Source: Sycon ciliatum
Lineage: Eukaryota > Porifera > Calcarea > Leucosolenida > Sycettidae
NCBI RefSeq assembly: GCF_964019385.1
Contig: NC_088643.1
Location: 10,290,098-10,354,097, forward strand
Direction: 5' to 3'
Length of the DNA stretch: 64,000 bases
The translations under genes were made by a program, and so were the position numbers. This document shows, in pieces, positions 14,424-29,400 of this stretch (its first letter is position 1; every line of letters begins with the position of its first letter). The notes under the pieces are model-generated. The model was not told where the DNA came from and made no database searches. It saw nothing but the letters and a program-made list of their open reading frames with translations.

Positions 14424-17400
14424 CAACAATAGTCATATTGAACGCTCTTACACCATCACTAAGAAGTACAAAAAATAACTCCTTCACTCCATGGCCAAAA
14501 AAGTAGTGTTGAAACGAGCGTATCTATAACAAACGAGCGATCAGTTCCACTAACGAGCAAGCTATCGAGCGAGCTAACGAGTTTCATTGATGTGGCAAAT
14601 ATGATTTTTTGAATAATTTTTTTTCTAAGTTCGATTTTTTTCAGCTGGTTCAAATTATCACCGCCGGCATTTGGGGTTGCTGCTGCTTCACTTCGGACTG
14701 CTGTTTGGTGTCGAGGTGTCTTTTCAGCGCCGTCGTCGAGTAGCCTTTGTAAGAATAGACCGTTTTGCAAAGATTGCAAGTAGTCCTGGTCTTCGCTGCA
14801 TCGCGGGAGAAAACTTCCAAACGACTGAGCGTAACTATTTTACTTTCACTCGAATGGAGAGGTGACCGAAGCATATCCTGCGACAGGTCAGCAGATGCGG
14901 AACAAGACATCAGTAGAGTCCACCAAAGCTGCAACGACAACTGAAACAACTCAAGTGTCGTGCAGGCATACAGTCACTGTAACTGCGAGTGATTTTCACT
15001 TTGCGCGGGACTGGACTCTCGATCGACCAGGGAGTCGTAAAATATTTTACGACTCCCCGGTCGACATGTACTGCCATGTGTACGGAGTACGGTGTACGGT
15101 GTTCGTTAGTGCAAACGAGCTGGCCGCACAAACGAGCCGAGTTTCTGGCGAGCGAGCTAACGAGTATCCGGTGAGATCGTTTCAACACTACAAAAAAGTG
15201 ATATTGTTGAGCTTGGTTGCGCTCACCTTCCCCTCCTATGTTATCATATAACTTTGAACATTCCAAGTTGGAAGGCTGTTGGAGTGTGCATCCAAGATGT
15301 GCTAGAGCCGTTGGCTAGTTAGTTATAGAACGTCAGTACCCGTCGGTCATGTTGTGCAATGTTATCGTATGAGCTGATTGTTTAGTAACTGGTGGCGTTA
15401 GTGGACCTGATAGCGTAACTTGTAATTCCTTGGTCCTTTTTTTCCTATAAATTTATCCTTGGCTCTCTATCCGAGTCCGTTAGGGAGGGTGCTGGATTAA
15501 CAAATCTGATTTTCTGCTGCAATGTGAATGAAGAGGACATTTTTGTTACTGAAAATTGTGCTGGTTTATAGGTTAGAGGATGTTGGTTTATAAAGTGTTG
15601 GATTAAAGAGGGACAACTGTACGAGTATATTAAACCCAGGCGTTATCAGCACAACCCTCGACAAAGCACAGGAACGTACCGTCCGCCGGTGTCCTGCGAC
15701 AGCTGATGCAGGAACGTATTGGCCCGGCTGTCGGCGCAGTTGAAGCTGATCGTGTGGATCGGCACCTTACTGGTCAGCTGCACCTCGGCTAAGATCCCCT
15801 CGGGAGGCTGCACAGACAGGATCACACACAGGCAGTACACGATACAGCAATGCAGTAGAGGTAAGTTTTATGGTATTGTTTGGTTGAAAACACGTTGGTA
15901 TTAGATAAATTTATAGAAAAGAAAAAGTACCAAGGAACTACAAGTTACGCTATAATGTCCACTAACGCCACCAGTTACTAAACAATATTAGATAAAGCCT
16001 TGTATTTGTTGAACACGTTGTTTGGTTGACAGCATGAAACAAGGCGGAGGACACACTGTGTTCGGAAACAGTGCTCCTGACTACAACCTCCACGGCTTGC
16101 ACACAGTGCGTCCTCCGTCTTGTTCCGCCTTTTAACACGACGTCAACCAAACAACAGGTTATTACTCGCTTATGTTGACATGTCGTACTTTAACCCTTTA
16201 CCAGCCGCAGGATTTATATGTAAAAAAGCGGGGTCCACTAGATTGATAATAGAGACTAAACGGTAAATAATTTGTATTGACATCTTTATAGTTCTGGAAA
16301 GCTGGTAGAATTACCTTTCATATGAGACTAAAACCAAGCTGATGCCATGTAGAAACGTTGCCATTCATGGCGAACAATAACTCGAGCAATGCGGCCGAAT
16401 TAGCAAATTCGAGGACCATGACAATAATATTATGTACACTGTTCAGCTTCAGCTCATGCACCAGTTCATCTGTCAAGATTCAAACACCATCAGAACTAGG
16501 CTGTTCTAGCGCTCTTTTTTGGTGCATATCACGCATGGGCTGTGCACTGGGGAAATTGCAAACACATACTTCAGCATGAAGTGCGTCACACGCTTGAAAT
16601 TTCAACTCCACCCGTTTCCTGGACTTCGAGCTTCGGCGCTTGAGTATTTTACTTCGCGCTATATCGAATGATACATCGTTGGAAAGCTGCGTTCAATAGC
16701 TTTCCAATGAGTCGTCATATGTTGAATTTGAAGTAGGCAGACCGAAGTTATAGCTGTTTGTACAGTGCTCTATGCTCGTTTAGCATGAAGTGCATCACGC
16801 TTGAAATTTCAACTTCACCCGGGTGTATTCAACCGCGATTTTCTCGAAAAAAAATGATGTGCAGCACACGGTTTTCTCGATGGTAGGTCATTCCGTAGGT
16901 TTTCAGCAGTAGTTTGCGATTATTCCGACCGCGGTGCGGCAAAAGACCATGGTTTACAGAGCAAAAAACGCATTCGCACTATGTACGGTTGGTAAAGGGT
17001 TAAGCAATAAATTTGAATGTGGTGAGTGGCAAATAGCACACAGATAAAGGCAATGGGGACTGTGCACCGCGATAGCGGCAATACTGAAGATGTAAACGGG
17101 GTACACAAATGCTCAGAAAGGCCCTGCTACAACAAAACTGACTTTGACGGCAGCTTTAACTAGTTACTTGGCACTAAAACTTGATAAACTCAGCACCCTT
17201 ACTAGGCACTTCAGTCACGTGACATGACCTGTCAAAAAGTGCTAACGCTGAATCGCGTACATGCGTGGCACCACGGAAAGGCGCATGCATAGATCGATCT
17301 GTAGCTGCACGGAAGCTGCACAGGCCTTCTCGTGTGGCACAGCGTGTAGCTGAGGCCCTCAGCTTTCGTTTGAGCCCACATACGTCATGATGCGGCAATT

Positions 17401-20400
17401 TTTTGAACTCACTTGCAGTTCGAGTAAAATCGGCAAGGATTTTTCGGGCATTTCACTTGGTTGCACGCATTTGCCATGTAGCTCATCGTCTTCAGCATCG
17501 TATTTCCTTTCTGAATCAGTTGGCCTCGTTCATTTCGACACTTTGCGCATTGCTGCGCAAGAAGAAATAACGCAAGGTGTTATTGAAAGCGAGCCGCGGC
17601 AGGCGTCCTCCCGGCAGTAGTCCTTGTTCGCCGGAGCCCATGCGCATGGCTGAGCAAAAAGAAATATTGCCAGTGTGTTATTGGAGTCGCATCGGAGCAG
17701 TCGTCCTCTCCTGCAGGCGACGAGTAGGACAGTATATACTTCGGCGACTGGACCAAGAGAGCTGACATCAAAACGGCCTGCTTGGAACAAATCGTCAGCT
17801 GATCAGCAGGTGGCTTCCAGCGACCAAGAAAAGCATTGACGGTGATGATGTCATGGCCCTGGATATATAGTACTACTCACCAATACAACTGTATAGTAGT
17901 GCTGCACACATTCACAATCAGCCTGTTTGCCCTGTCACCTACCTCTACCGCAGGCTCCTCATCAATGCCCATTAGTGTTTGTTCCTTCTTTTGGTTACGA
18001 TAAGCCAACCTCTCCTGTCGCCGGACCTAGACTATCCATTACCATAGAACTGTCATCTGTTGTCTCTGTTGCCGGTCCGCTGGTCTGCTGTTCCGCTTTG
18101 CTACTCCAATTCATCATTAGCAATAGTTAGTTTAGCGCAGCTCACAGCTCGTTCGCTGCTATCACTACCCTACCTCCCAATTCCCCGATCTCTATTCTTT
18201 CCTTTACTCTCTTTTACTATATTAGAGCCTGCTTTCCCTTTTACTCCTTTAGAGAGAGTTTGACCCAACTGAGCGAGCGCAACAACCTTCCTCACTATTG
18301 AACCTGGACTGAATCCACAACTAACTGCTTGTGCTTTGTGTTGTCCGTTACGCTTGGGTTTGGGGCTAAGAAGTGCACATATATTTTGTGTCAACGGACT
18401 TCGGGTTACGGAGTTACGTAGAGACGACACTCAGCCTTAGGCCACGACAATATTATAATACCAAGAATCCAGCACACACTCTACGCACAAAATCTCTCAT
18501 GCTGGAGGTTGCTGAAGTTTCAGTAGTCCCAAAAATTTGCAGACGATGTTCTACATGTGTGTCATTTCTTTCCGTCAAATACCCGGTAAAATTCTAGTTT
18601 GCTCAGTCTTCGGCTCATTGTTCCTCCGTACTCGTCACCACGTCATACTGTACATGTAGCGACAATGTGTTCTGGCACTGAATTATTGTAGTTACTTTAT
18701 CTTACCTCAAAGTCTCATCTTATGCTTTCCCAAAGGCTTCTCTGCACTGTTTTCATGCTGTTGCGATGGAGTTGCTATGCTGTTGCTATGATGTTGCCAT
18801 GGTGACCACACCCGATATCTTCGTCTGAGCTGCCGGACGAATGAAAAATGCGAAGTTTTCCAAACCATGCTGTTTCTGCATTCATCTGGTTATTTTGACC
18901 TGCTTCCAGCGAGCCTGGTATTTTGCCAATAGACACTGAAGCAAGTCCTGCCAATTTCTGATATGCTGCTGGTGCCGTCGAAATACTGAATTTGCCGTTA
19001 TTCAATTCTCCGACTTTGGGTGGCTATATCTCTGTGCCAAGTTATTCTTTTTGCTTCAAATTTTCTGTGGAGTCTTCTAAACCTATCTGAATCGGATACA
19101 AGAAAGAAATACGAGTATTTCTGGTTTTCAAAAAACAACCTGAAGTGCCTACCCTTACCCTTCCTCCCCCCCCCCCCCCCCCTCTCCCAACTCATTTCCT
19201 CACCTCCCCACTCCCCTCCCCTCCCCCATACAAAATTCAAATACATACCTGATCAGGCCTCCCATCGGTTAGCACATACACTGCCTGGGCAGACGCATCG
19301 GCCAAGGCGAGACGTAATGCCGCCAGTGTATTCGTACTGCCACCAGCATTCAGCGAGAGAATCCACCGCCATGCATCTTGCAAATTCTTCACCACCAGAA
19401 CAGGCAAGAAGATCAAAACGAAAAAGAAAGCACATCCTAAGAGCTCAATCCATGTTATTAATTACATAGAATACATGAACTTTTTTGGCCCAATAATATT
19501 ACCAGGCGATTAATCACAAACCAGGTTTGAAGTGTCATCTGAAGGTTACTGAGCCCATACCTGTGAGGTAACATGAACCATGGTGGGTCGCCAAGACACG
19601 ACGCTGGAGCTGAAGCGCATAATGTTGAACATTGACTTGTGCCGGAGTTGCTCCTGAAAGCAGAAATAGATCATACACCAGATCGGACACGTTGGATTAC
19701 ATCGCAATAAAAGCGGGACCAGAGTGCACGTAGCGGCGACACACTTACCTGCAGAAGGATCTGTAGCTTCGCCTTGACTAGGTCCAGGCGATTCTTCATT
19801 GACGAGGAAGCATCAATCACGATGCACACCTGAGCACGCATGCCACAGAAACATGATACTAGGTACTTGAAGGACATTTTCTTTGGAAACAGCAAAAAAG
19901 TATGTACCCATTTTCCTTTCTTAACTGTCATCGGATATTCCCAGACGCCACAATCTACGCATCAAATGCGAGTCCTATAGTGGTGGAAGGTGGGTGGATC
20001 AGGACCACAAGCGGACGGCGGTTGGTTACAAAACAATACTTATGTTGGCCGCATCCATCTGTCACTCATGCCGGAGGTAACAAAAGCGTGGTGCAGAACT
20101 AAAGCATAGCATTAGTCCAGTCCATTGAAAAAGTATTTGAGTACGCCATGACCAGCAGGGTCGCACGAATACAGTTCCATACCTTGTCTTCGATGAGCGT
20201 GCCAAACAGCTCCCTGCTACCCTGCCTCAGCCACTCTATCCTACATTGCGACAAAGAAATGGAAGTGTCGGTGGACAAACACGCAACAAAGTTAGACAGC
20301 GTAGCAAAGGGATAACTTAGGACATATGTATCCATTTCCCACCGTCAGGTTTTGCGGGGCAAGTGTACTACAACCGTACACACCGTGATACCAGCTCTGC

Positions 20401-23400
20401 ATAAAAGGTCATGAACTTTGTGTGGTCATACTCATAAATGTACTAGAATGGGTTGTACCTGCCAAAAAATGAGGCAACTTGCCCCCCAAAAAAGGTGACG
20501 GCTATCTTTGATGCATACCTCCCATGGCAACAAAAGATTTATGGTAGGCACCGGCGGATTATGCCGGCAGAAAAATTGGCAGAATTTGGTGCTTTTTCTG
20601 GTAAGTTTCATGCATGTTTGGTTTCAAAATGTATTTCGCTCACCTGGCGAGGTAGGAGTCGATGGCCTTCGTCATCTGGATGTGGTAGTTGCGCACGATC
20701 TCATTCGTCACGTGAATGTGAACTACACTGCCGTCCGGCCACCTGGACCAGAACCCAACCACACACTCACAATGACATACAACACTAACAAGCCTTGCCA
20801 ATTGAAATTCAATCGATCATCGCACTACCCAGTAGAAACTGGTGGTAAATTTCAATACTGGTATGCTAACCTGAAATGGGGGTAATAGCCTGCACCTAAA
20901 ATTGGCAAGTACCCCACCTAAAATTGGAAAAGTGCCCGCACCTAAAATTGGAAAAGTGCCTGCACCTAATATTGACTCAGGGCCCGCACGCAATATTGGT
21001 CAAGTGCCCGTACCTGAAATGGGCAAAGTGCCCGCAGTACTTGGCACCGACCAGCCGATCCTGGCTCGTTGGTGTGATTTCCCCGGCGATGCTGGTCATC
21101 GGATCGTGAAAGCGCACCACGGAGTCGCAGTGGCGGAAGGCCAGGCCCGAGAGGACGTCGTGAAGCAGAAGCTTGCGAGCACCGATGCCGTGAGTCTGCA
21201 CACAGAAGCAGAAAAAATAACGTTTTAGGTTGGCATAGTGGTGGCATGCGGAGGCTAGTTTGTGTGTTTCTGAACATTCAAGCGATGCCGACGCGGATCC
21301 CGCGAATATTATTATTATTATTATTATTTAAAAAGGCGACGTGGAGACAGTCCCCATGGTTGTGATATGAGTGCGCATTTAGTTATATTCATTGCATTAT
21401 TATTATTATTATTATTATTATTTTATTATTTTGGTTGGATTTACACTTACTTTCTTGAAATGGCTGTGTTTGTTGTATGCCATGATGTGTGGAAAATAGA
21501 AAATAAATATTACAGGTCTGCCCGAATTGCGGGGAGGGGAGTCGCTAATAATGCAGACATTTCAACTATCCAAACATTGCACACTGAACTAACGTTTATC
21601 GTGCACACTAACTTCGTAACTTGCCAACTGCAAATTACCAGCAGAAATCCCACACAGTTTTCAATTTCGCAGTCCTAATTAGGTGTGTGCTTGCTCAGTT
21701 CGAATTATCGGACACTGTTATGTGGGAATGATATCGGCTGAAATTGGTCCCGGGCGAGCGTTCTGATAAAGGCACAAAGGTAGAGGAGAACAGACTGGTC
21801 ATGCATACCTGCAACCATTCCTTGGAGCTGACGAAGAGGTCGTGGTGAGGCACAGCGTCCTGGTCTCCAACCCTGGGCGAGCTTGTCGCCGCTGCCCGGT
21901 CCTGGTCTGTGGCAAACAAGCAAGCAGAACCAAACCGGCAATGGGGTTTGTGTTGATACACAGCACCTATACGCCAATCAATAGTTCTTTTGGATTCATA
22001 CACATCAATAGTGAGACCTTTCCAAGGCCACCGCTCAAGGGACCTTTAAATGTGACCCCGGGTACAGATCAGGGGCGTCGGAAGGTATTCTAAATGAATG
22101 AATGAAAAGGCAGGAGGTCCAGGGCCGTCCCTCTGAAATTTGTTTGGTAAATTGGGCCTAAATAGCCCATATTTTATTGCTTGATAATCACAGGATAAAA
22201 TTAATGGTGCGGTTTTCACGAAATCAGTTTCAGCGCAACTGTTCATAGTGAAACAGCCTGACAAGCTGAATTATCCTAGTCGACTTTCTAAGCATGCCGC
22301 TACAATGCAACCTGAAACAATGCGTACAGAAAACAGGTATGCTGTGCATGTGCGCGAGTTTGCCCAACAGCAGCTGACATGCATTCCGCATTGGGCTTGA
22401 ATGATCAGTAACACCTGTCAAGATGGCCACTCTGATTAAGGTGACAACCTGCCTCAGAGGACCATTAACGCACTCTCCACATACAGGCATGCACCCGGCT
22501 CAGAACACATTGTTTTCTGGTTGGCATATCAGGGATATTGGGCGGAGCAGCTGGCGTGCATGAGAAAGACAGGTCGGCCTGCTCTGCGCAGGAGCTGTGA
22601 CCCGGTGCACACATAGTGTGTGTGAGAGAGAGACAGACAGGTCGGCCTGCTCTGCGCAGGAGCTGTGACCTGGAGCACACAGAGTGTGAACGAGAGACGG
22701 TCGGCCTGCCGTGGGCAGGAGCTGCGACCGGTAGTGATTGAAATGAGCCAGCTGCGGAGATAGACTGCCCTCACCCGATATAAGTATATTGACAAGAATT
22801 GTACTGACACTGTTATTGAGGAAATTATGGTGACAGTGACGGAGAGATAGTGATCCCCAGTCGAATGGGGTTGGGAGGGAAGGGGAAATTGACACTGACG
22901 GACAAACCCGTGAACAGTCAAGTCGTCAGAAAGCAAAAGTGACAAAGGAGTCTCTCTTTTCTCCTTCTCTCTCTCTAAAGCAAGATTTGGAATGCATGCG
23001 TGGGAGAGTGGCGCGCACTGCGCATGCGCATGTATAGCAATGACATCATAATCAGATGCATGATCATCAGACTAAGTATGAGTGGTAGATGTTCCACGTT
23101 CGTTAACAGGGCTTAGCGCACACGCTAAACCACCACTAAAACCAGGAGTGGCAGGACCAAGGGATGTTATCTCCAGGCAAATGACCCTGGCTAAGGAGAC
23201 CACACGGCGGCCACATTTAGTAGGTCCCTTGAGTGATCGCCTTAAACGGCACGTTTCACTGCATGTCTACAGTACTGTTGGTCGCCGAAGAACTGCTGGG
23301 GGTCAGCCTCCTAGCCTAGACCGTTCTTATTTTCATGTATTACAGTCTATGCACAGTTGAGTCACCGTGTATACATTGGTATGCTGTGCTTGGTGAAATG

Positions 23401-26400
23401 CTAGCCTGGTCGTTCTTCGGCGCCCGGCAGTACTGTAATATGTGGGGAACTGCATCCAGGATTGGTAAGCCCAACCCATTGACTAGCTAAGTGAGCGTAG
23501 CATACTTGACCATGCACTCTGTCTTACCATGTGGCAGAGGGGCGGACTGTGGTCGAGGAAGATCATACGCAAGGGCCTGCAGCTCGGCCAGCGTGTTCCG
23601 AGCATCCTCCAGTTCGTCCCAGATCAGCTGCACCGCTTCGCGGACCACTTGCAAGCCATTTCCGGGTGTCCTGGATGTTGTGGTGGTGGTGGTGGTGGTG
23701 GGCGTGAGCGGTGGCGCCTGAGGCCATGACGAGACGGCAGGCTTGGAAAGTGGTGGCAGGGGTGAGATGGCACCGCCGCCCGTGGCGCGATGCGTTCGGA
23801 CGTACTGCATCCAGTGCGGTTCGCCAGTTTCGATCGCTGTGTCCGACTGCATGCTTGATGCCGTCATGCAGCTGCAAGAGAATGTAGTGGGAGATACAAT
23901 GGACATGGACGTGTCTCAAATAACGCATTTAAGGCTACAGGTCATAGCACCCAGGCTCTGCACCCCTTATTTGGCATTGAAAAAAGACCTATAAACGTCC
24001 TCAGCGCTTGGACGTCATTTTCAATGACGGATATACACGTCTTTAGCACGGAATGGGTTAAGCGAGCACTTGAGATGCCAGCACGCTTGATAGTCCAGTA
24101 GGATGCCTTGCCACCAAAATATGCTGCCGAAAGAAGTGAAAGTTAGACGAACTTAATTTAATAAAACAGCAAAGAGGAAGAATGGTATCGCAAGAACTTC
24201 TACATAATTTGTGTATCGATGTCGACAGGTAGGAAATGCTTGCGGCACAATCCGTCCCCCTTGTTGCGGAGGCTTTATCTCCAAATGGTTGCAAAGTTAA
24301 ATGCTAACAGTCGCTGACGTTTTTCATAACAGTACTATCAAAGTACACAAGAAACTATACGTGACGTACAACCCCCGACAATATTCCTTTGTTATTCTTC
24401 TTTATTTCCAGGATGGCCCATGGCCAGTGAGGAAGTCTCTTGAAATGTCGAACAGCATGCACGCACGAAAGAAGTCTAGATTTCGTAGCATGAGTGCATC
24501 TTTGGTGCTGACCAGCCCGGACATACATACATCACATAGCTAGCTGGTAAGTAACCATGGCAACGGGTTAACTGCTTGTAGGTGTTTTGCTGATAGCACC
24601 TGTGCGTATCTGCAACGCACGAGTTTGACGAAAGGCTTTTGACTTAAGGCTTTGGAGCGACACACTTGCTTCAAGTTCCAGCTACTGCTGTAGCACTTGA
24701 ATGTCAAACGTAACACTACTCTGGCATTTAAGTATGATTTCACCTTAAAATCTATCTTTTCGACTTAGTTCCGCATTATCCACTGATGATGGGAGCAGGA
24801 AAATCGATTCTGGAATTGCCTTAGCAGCAGAGTGATGATATGTGTTTGTAGTACGGTACGTGTTGCTAGGTCGCTAGGTACTTTCCAACGCCCCGCCCCT
24901 GGAGAGTTACGCCCCTCCCCAGGGTGCTGTGCGTGTGGATTCACGCATGTCCTTGCTAGGATCTGTAGTGACACAGAGAGCTGTGGCTCATACCACCTGG
25001 ACGTACAGACCTGGCCAGTGATGCCAGCAAGTTTTTAGCAGCTGCAGCGGAAACAGTGTCGACGCCAGCGTCATCCTCTTTCCTGAATGCGCTCCCTGTG
25101 TCCGCATCCCAAAGCTCCGGCCGGGTCTTGAACGAGACCCCAGCACATCATGAGAGCACAATGGACACCAGTAGTACAGGTGACACATTCGCTGCACCAC
25201 ACCACTCGGTGTCACCAGCACCCGGCTATGAAAACTCGCAACTCTCTTCCGCCGCTCTGGATGCTGACCGGGGTGTATGCAGTCGTCAAGAGCAGACCCT
25301 CATGGAAGCAGGTCCTGAGTGCCACTGCTAGCTTGTCCGCTCCAGCTTGAAGACATGACTTCATATCCTACTGACCAGGAGCATGACAGCAATGCATTCT
25401 GCACTGCACATACTAGCGCAGGAAATGACGGCGAAGATCTGACGGCTCACCATCACCTGATCACCTGGACTGAATTGTAAAGAGCTATCACCGCAACAAT
25501 CACCTGAATCACCATTCAGGAAACTGCCTCCAGGATCGATATTCAATGTACAATTACCGCTGGTGCGGTTTGCGACTAGCACGCACACACCTACAGCGCT
25601 GAACTTACATGCACCACGCACTAGCTCATACATTACTAGTCTCTCGTTCTATATACGGCAATCGATGCATTGTCTGCACCCCCGTTGATCCCAGCTGCAC
25701 AGTTGTCTTGGTCATACATGTACTCGACTCTACCACGGCATAGTGGCAGCTACTAGCGTAAGCGGTACCCGTTGCACAGCTGTAGGACTATCACAACCAC
25801 ATATTTTACGCTGTCTGATGGGTGTTTCTTAACACGAAACTCTGAGTAACAGCCACATCCGGGTGGACTTCTCATGAGAAGCATCTTTTTTCCTATAAAG
25901 CATCTATTGCTCGTGTGCTATCATGCATATAGCTTTATTCTGTGAACACTTCCAACGCATGCATTCGACATACATCATGACTCAACATGGCCCAGCATTT
26001 CAGGCTTATGATAGTGTACGTACATTCCGCCCGAAAGTTTGGAGATCGACTTGAGAGCGTCCAAGGTTGAGCGTTCAGTGCAGTTGAAGGCAATCACGTT
26101 GACCGGGATACCCGACGTCTGTGCCTGTACACATCGGATCATAATCAAGCACACTGCATGCCCTTAGATTACAAATCCTGTTTTAACGGAAGATCTCCCC
26201 CCCCCCCCCTTCCCGTCCCGCCATACTGTGACTCCATAGCTATGTATGTAGAAAGAGCAACAGCCTACTAGTATAGCGAAAGGAACACGATCAACCTCTG
26301 CAAAATATGTCTGGATCGGGTAAGGTGTGCCAACAAGACTTGTGAATACGGAGACACCATCCACCATGTGCATGCAAATCAGAGAATGCATACGTCAACA

Positions 26401-29400
26401 TACGATCTACACGATGCTTAATGAGCCGTCTCCAATCGCAGCGCATGGTTGTTTAAAACCAGGGCGTTACTGTGTGTACCTTGTTCTGTAGAATGTACCG
26501 GCAACTATCCGTCAGCGAGCCTTCGGTGAAGAAATAGACAGCGTCAGCCTGATACAGTGTCATACATGCAGTACAAGAGACGAGTAAAGGCAAAGCCAAA
26601 TGAAACGAGGTTAGATAGGTGCAGAGTTTTTCACTGTCACATACCGTCCGTCAGCACAACATTTGCAAACAACAGTGGCAGATGCCATATACGGTGATGG
26701 CAAATGAAATCCGACCATGGGAGCGGCGTGCTCGCACACTACGTGATTACGTGATCACACCAGCGTCACTGCATGGGCAACGCATGCAAACCTGAACTTT
26801 GGCACTGTACGAGCCGCACCCATGCCATATCTTGCAGCTACACCAAAAGCAACGGGAAGGCTCGCAGGCCAGTAGTGCACAGGTACGCAGTAGTACACGG
26901 CCATGCGCAAAGCCAGAAAATGAATGCCAAAAAGTGATCTTCGGGCTTTGCTGGCATGCCAGGCGCATGTACACTACTCGCTACGATTCATTTTAGCTTG
27001 TACTTAAACATCAGTGGCATGCTTGAACTACTCGAACCAGTGGCCTTGACTCACATATTTATCTCCCATGGCAATGCTGAGTGCTTCGGCAGCAGAAGAG
27101 CCGCTGGATGTGTTGGACATGCGAGCTGGCAGTATCCGGCTCTGAGCACCCAGCCAGGACGCTGCGTCGGTGGGAGAGCAAACATCTATGGGCTGCGGCT
27201 GGCAGGAGTCTCGCCAGGCCTTGATATCGCCGCTTGCCCTGCATGAGCAACGCAGTACAGTGTCCATTGTATAGCCCACTGTATTTCCCCGATTGTAACT
27301 CGCACCGTTTTACACTAAACTTCAAGGGTAAAGAAGGGGGTGCGACTTACAATCGAGTGTGACTTCTTCCCTATGTGAATGCATTGAGACGATTTGGTTC
27401 GGACGTGAGAATGGGCTTCGACTTATCAAGTGTGACTTATAATTGGGGAAATACGGTCCAGCCGATACACAGTACAGTACATAGGCATATACAGTGCTGA
27501 CAACTGAAATCCGACCCCCTTAGCGGTGGGTTCACATTCTTTGCGATGTGAGTGCACCGCTCAGGGGGTCCGATTTCAGTTGCCAGCACTGTACATCATG
27601 GACAACTGTATTCATTTTAGGATCATGGACAACTGTACACACCACACACTTGAGAGGAACAAAAGCGTTTCTGCCGTAACTCTTTTCACGTTTTAACCGA
27701 TCACCAGACAGCAACTTGACTACAATTTTCAGGAAGATATGTTTGATACAGGCTGCACTCTCAAGTGTGTGTACTAGGCTCTGCACCTTGGTGTATTGAG
27801 CACTGTCACGAGCAGCCAAAACTCTCCAAGTTCATGGACAACTGTATTCATTTTAGCATCATGGCTGGTTGACTAAAACGACTCCTCCACATAACTGATA
27901 CGGCAGTCACAGTTGGCCCAATGCTTTCCACATTCATCAGATCGTTCCTTTTTTCCCTGAGAGGGATTGCCTCAGGTTGTTGGGAAAACAACGAACTGGC
28001 ATGTAAATTCTCACCCTCATGGATCAAATAATTGCGGCTGGTGCCATAGAGCGAAGCACAAGGAATCTAATTGCAACTGAGCCTAGCATTACATTGTTCA
28101 CGAGGTCGTATTTCACGCCAAAAAAATTCGACGGGTTCGCGTACCCGGCAGGTCAAGAACAAAGAGTCGTACAACTCCCTGGTCAAGGACCACCTTTCCG
28201 TTTCCGTGGGACGCCACCACCCCATGATCAGGCGCCAGGCAACCGTAATTTCGCTCGCACAAAGCTGGCACTGTGACTCACCAAATGATATTGAATGCTT
28301 CTTTGCCGGCCAGCTGTTCGTGAACGACGTCGCCAATTATCGGAACGACGTCGTGCAGGGAGCTCTCCTGCCCGACGTGTGATTCGACGGCATTGACGAC
28401 GATGATAGGACGCCGTGCATGGATGGCACCAAACACCTTGCGGCTGTGGAATGCAAGTGTGTGAAAATGAACATTGAAGAGAGAGAAGACAATGCTACTG
28501 AGTAGATAGCCCTCTATTCTATTTTTTCACAGGGTACCCAAGCCTCTTGTGCGGGTAAAATAAACACAAGCGCAACCTGAACAGGAAGAAAATGAGCTAA
28601 AATGGCTGTGAAAAGAGACTAATACGGAGGGAGCTAAAATGGCTGCAAACACAGTCTAATACCGCGGGAGTTAAACATATGGTGCATTGCTAGCTAGCGT
28701 TCAAGTGCAGCCTCCACGGCGAGTTCCAGGGGCGTCGGAAGGTATTGTAGTGCGGTACGGTCAGCCATCTGAAGTACAACGTACTTGTGGAGGAGTGGAG
28801 GCTGAGCCGGAAAATTTGGGAATTCAGAGCCCGGATAAGTGTATTTTATTGATTCACTGGGTGACTGCAGGGAATTTTCTAGAACCGCCCCAACCGGTTT
28901 TCGACCGGTTGAAATTGTTGGCGACCGGTTGAAAAATTACAAATCAGTTCCAACCGCCCGTACTTTTCTGTGGGTGAATGGAGCTGCTTATATCTTTGCT
29001 ACACTCCAGCACCAAGAAATCTGTTAAATTGCTGTCGAGTGCCATATTTGGGTTGTATTTTGAAAATTTTTTCAGGGGGGACCCCCGGACTCTTCATTGG
29101 ACCGTAACCGGTTGGAAATTCGTCCTAGAGTATACCCTGGACTGGGGTCAAAAAGTGGTACGGTCAATAACGTAGTGACCGTAGCATGTCCGACGCGCCC
29201 GAGTCGAATCACCGGTACATGTACCCCTCTAACATACGGTCTTATTTGTTTATTTTATTTTATTCCAAGCAATACATGGCTGGGGTAGCCAATGACCACT
29301 TTGCATGGCGATTGCAGGGGTTTTATAGCCAACCATGGCTAACACGTCTTGCTCACCTTCCAGTTGTTAGAAACTCCAAGCGCTTCTTGAGCAGCTCAAT

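Noticed and set aside
25361-25633. VWA3-like exon between 26024 and 23871
   Set aside because: The flanking exons already join in phase, and the open frame shows no module homology or good splice sites.
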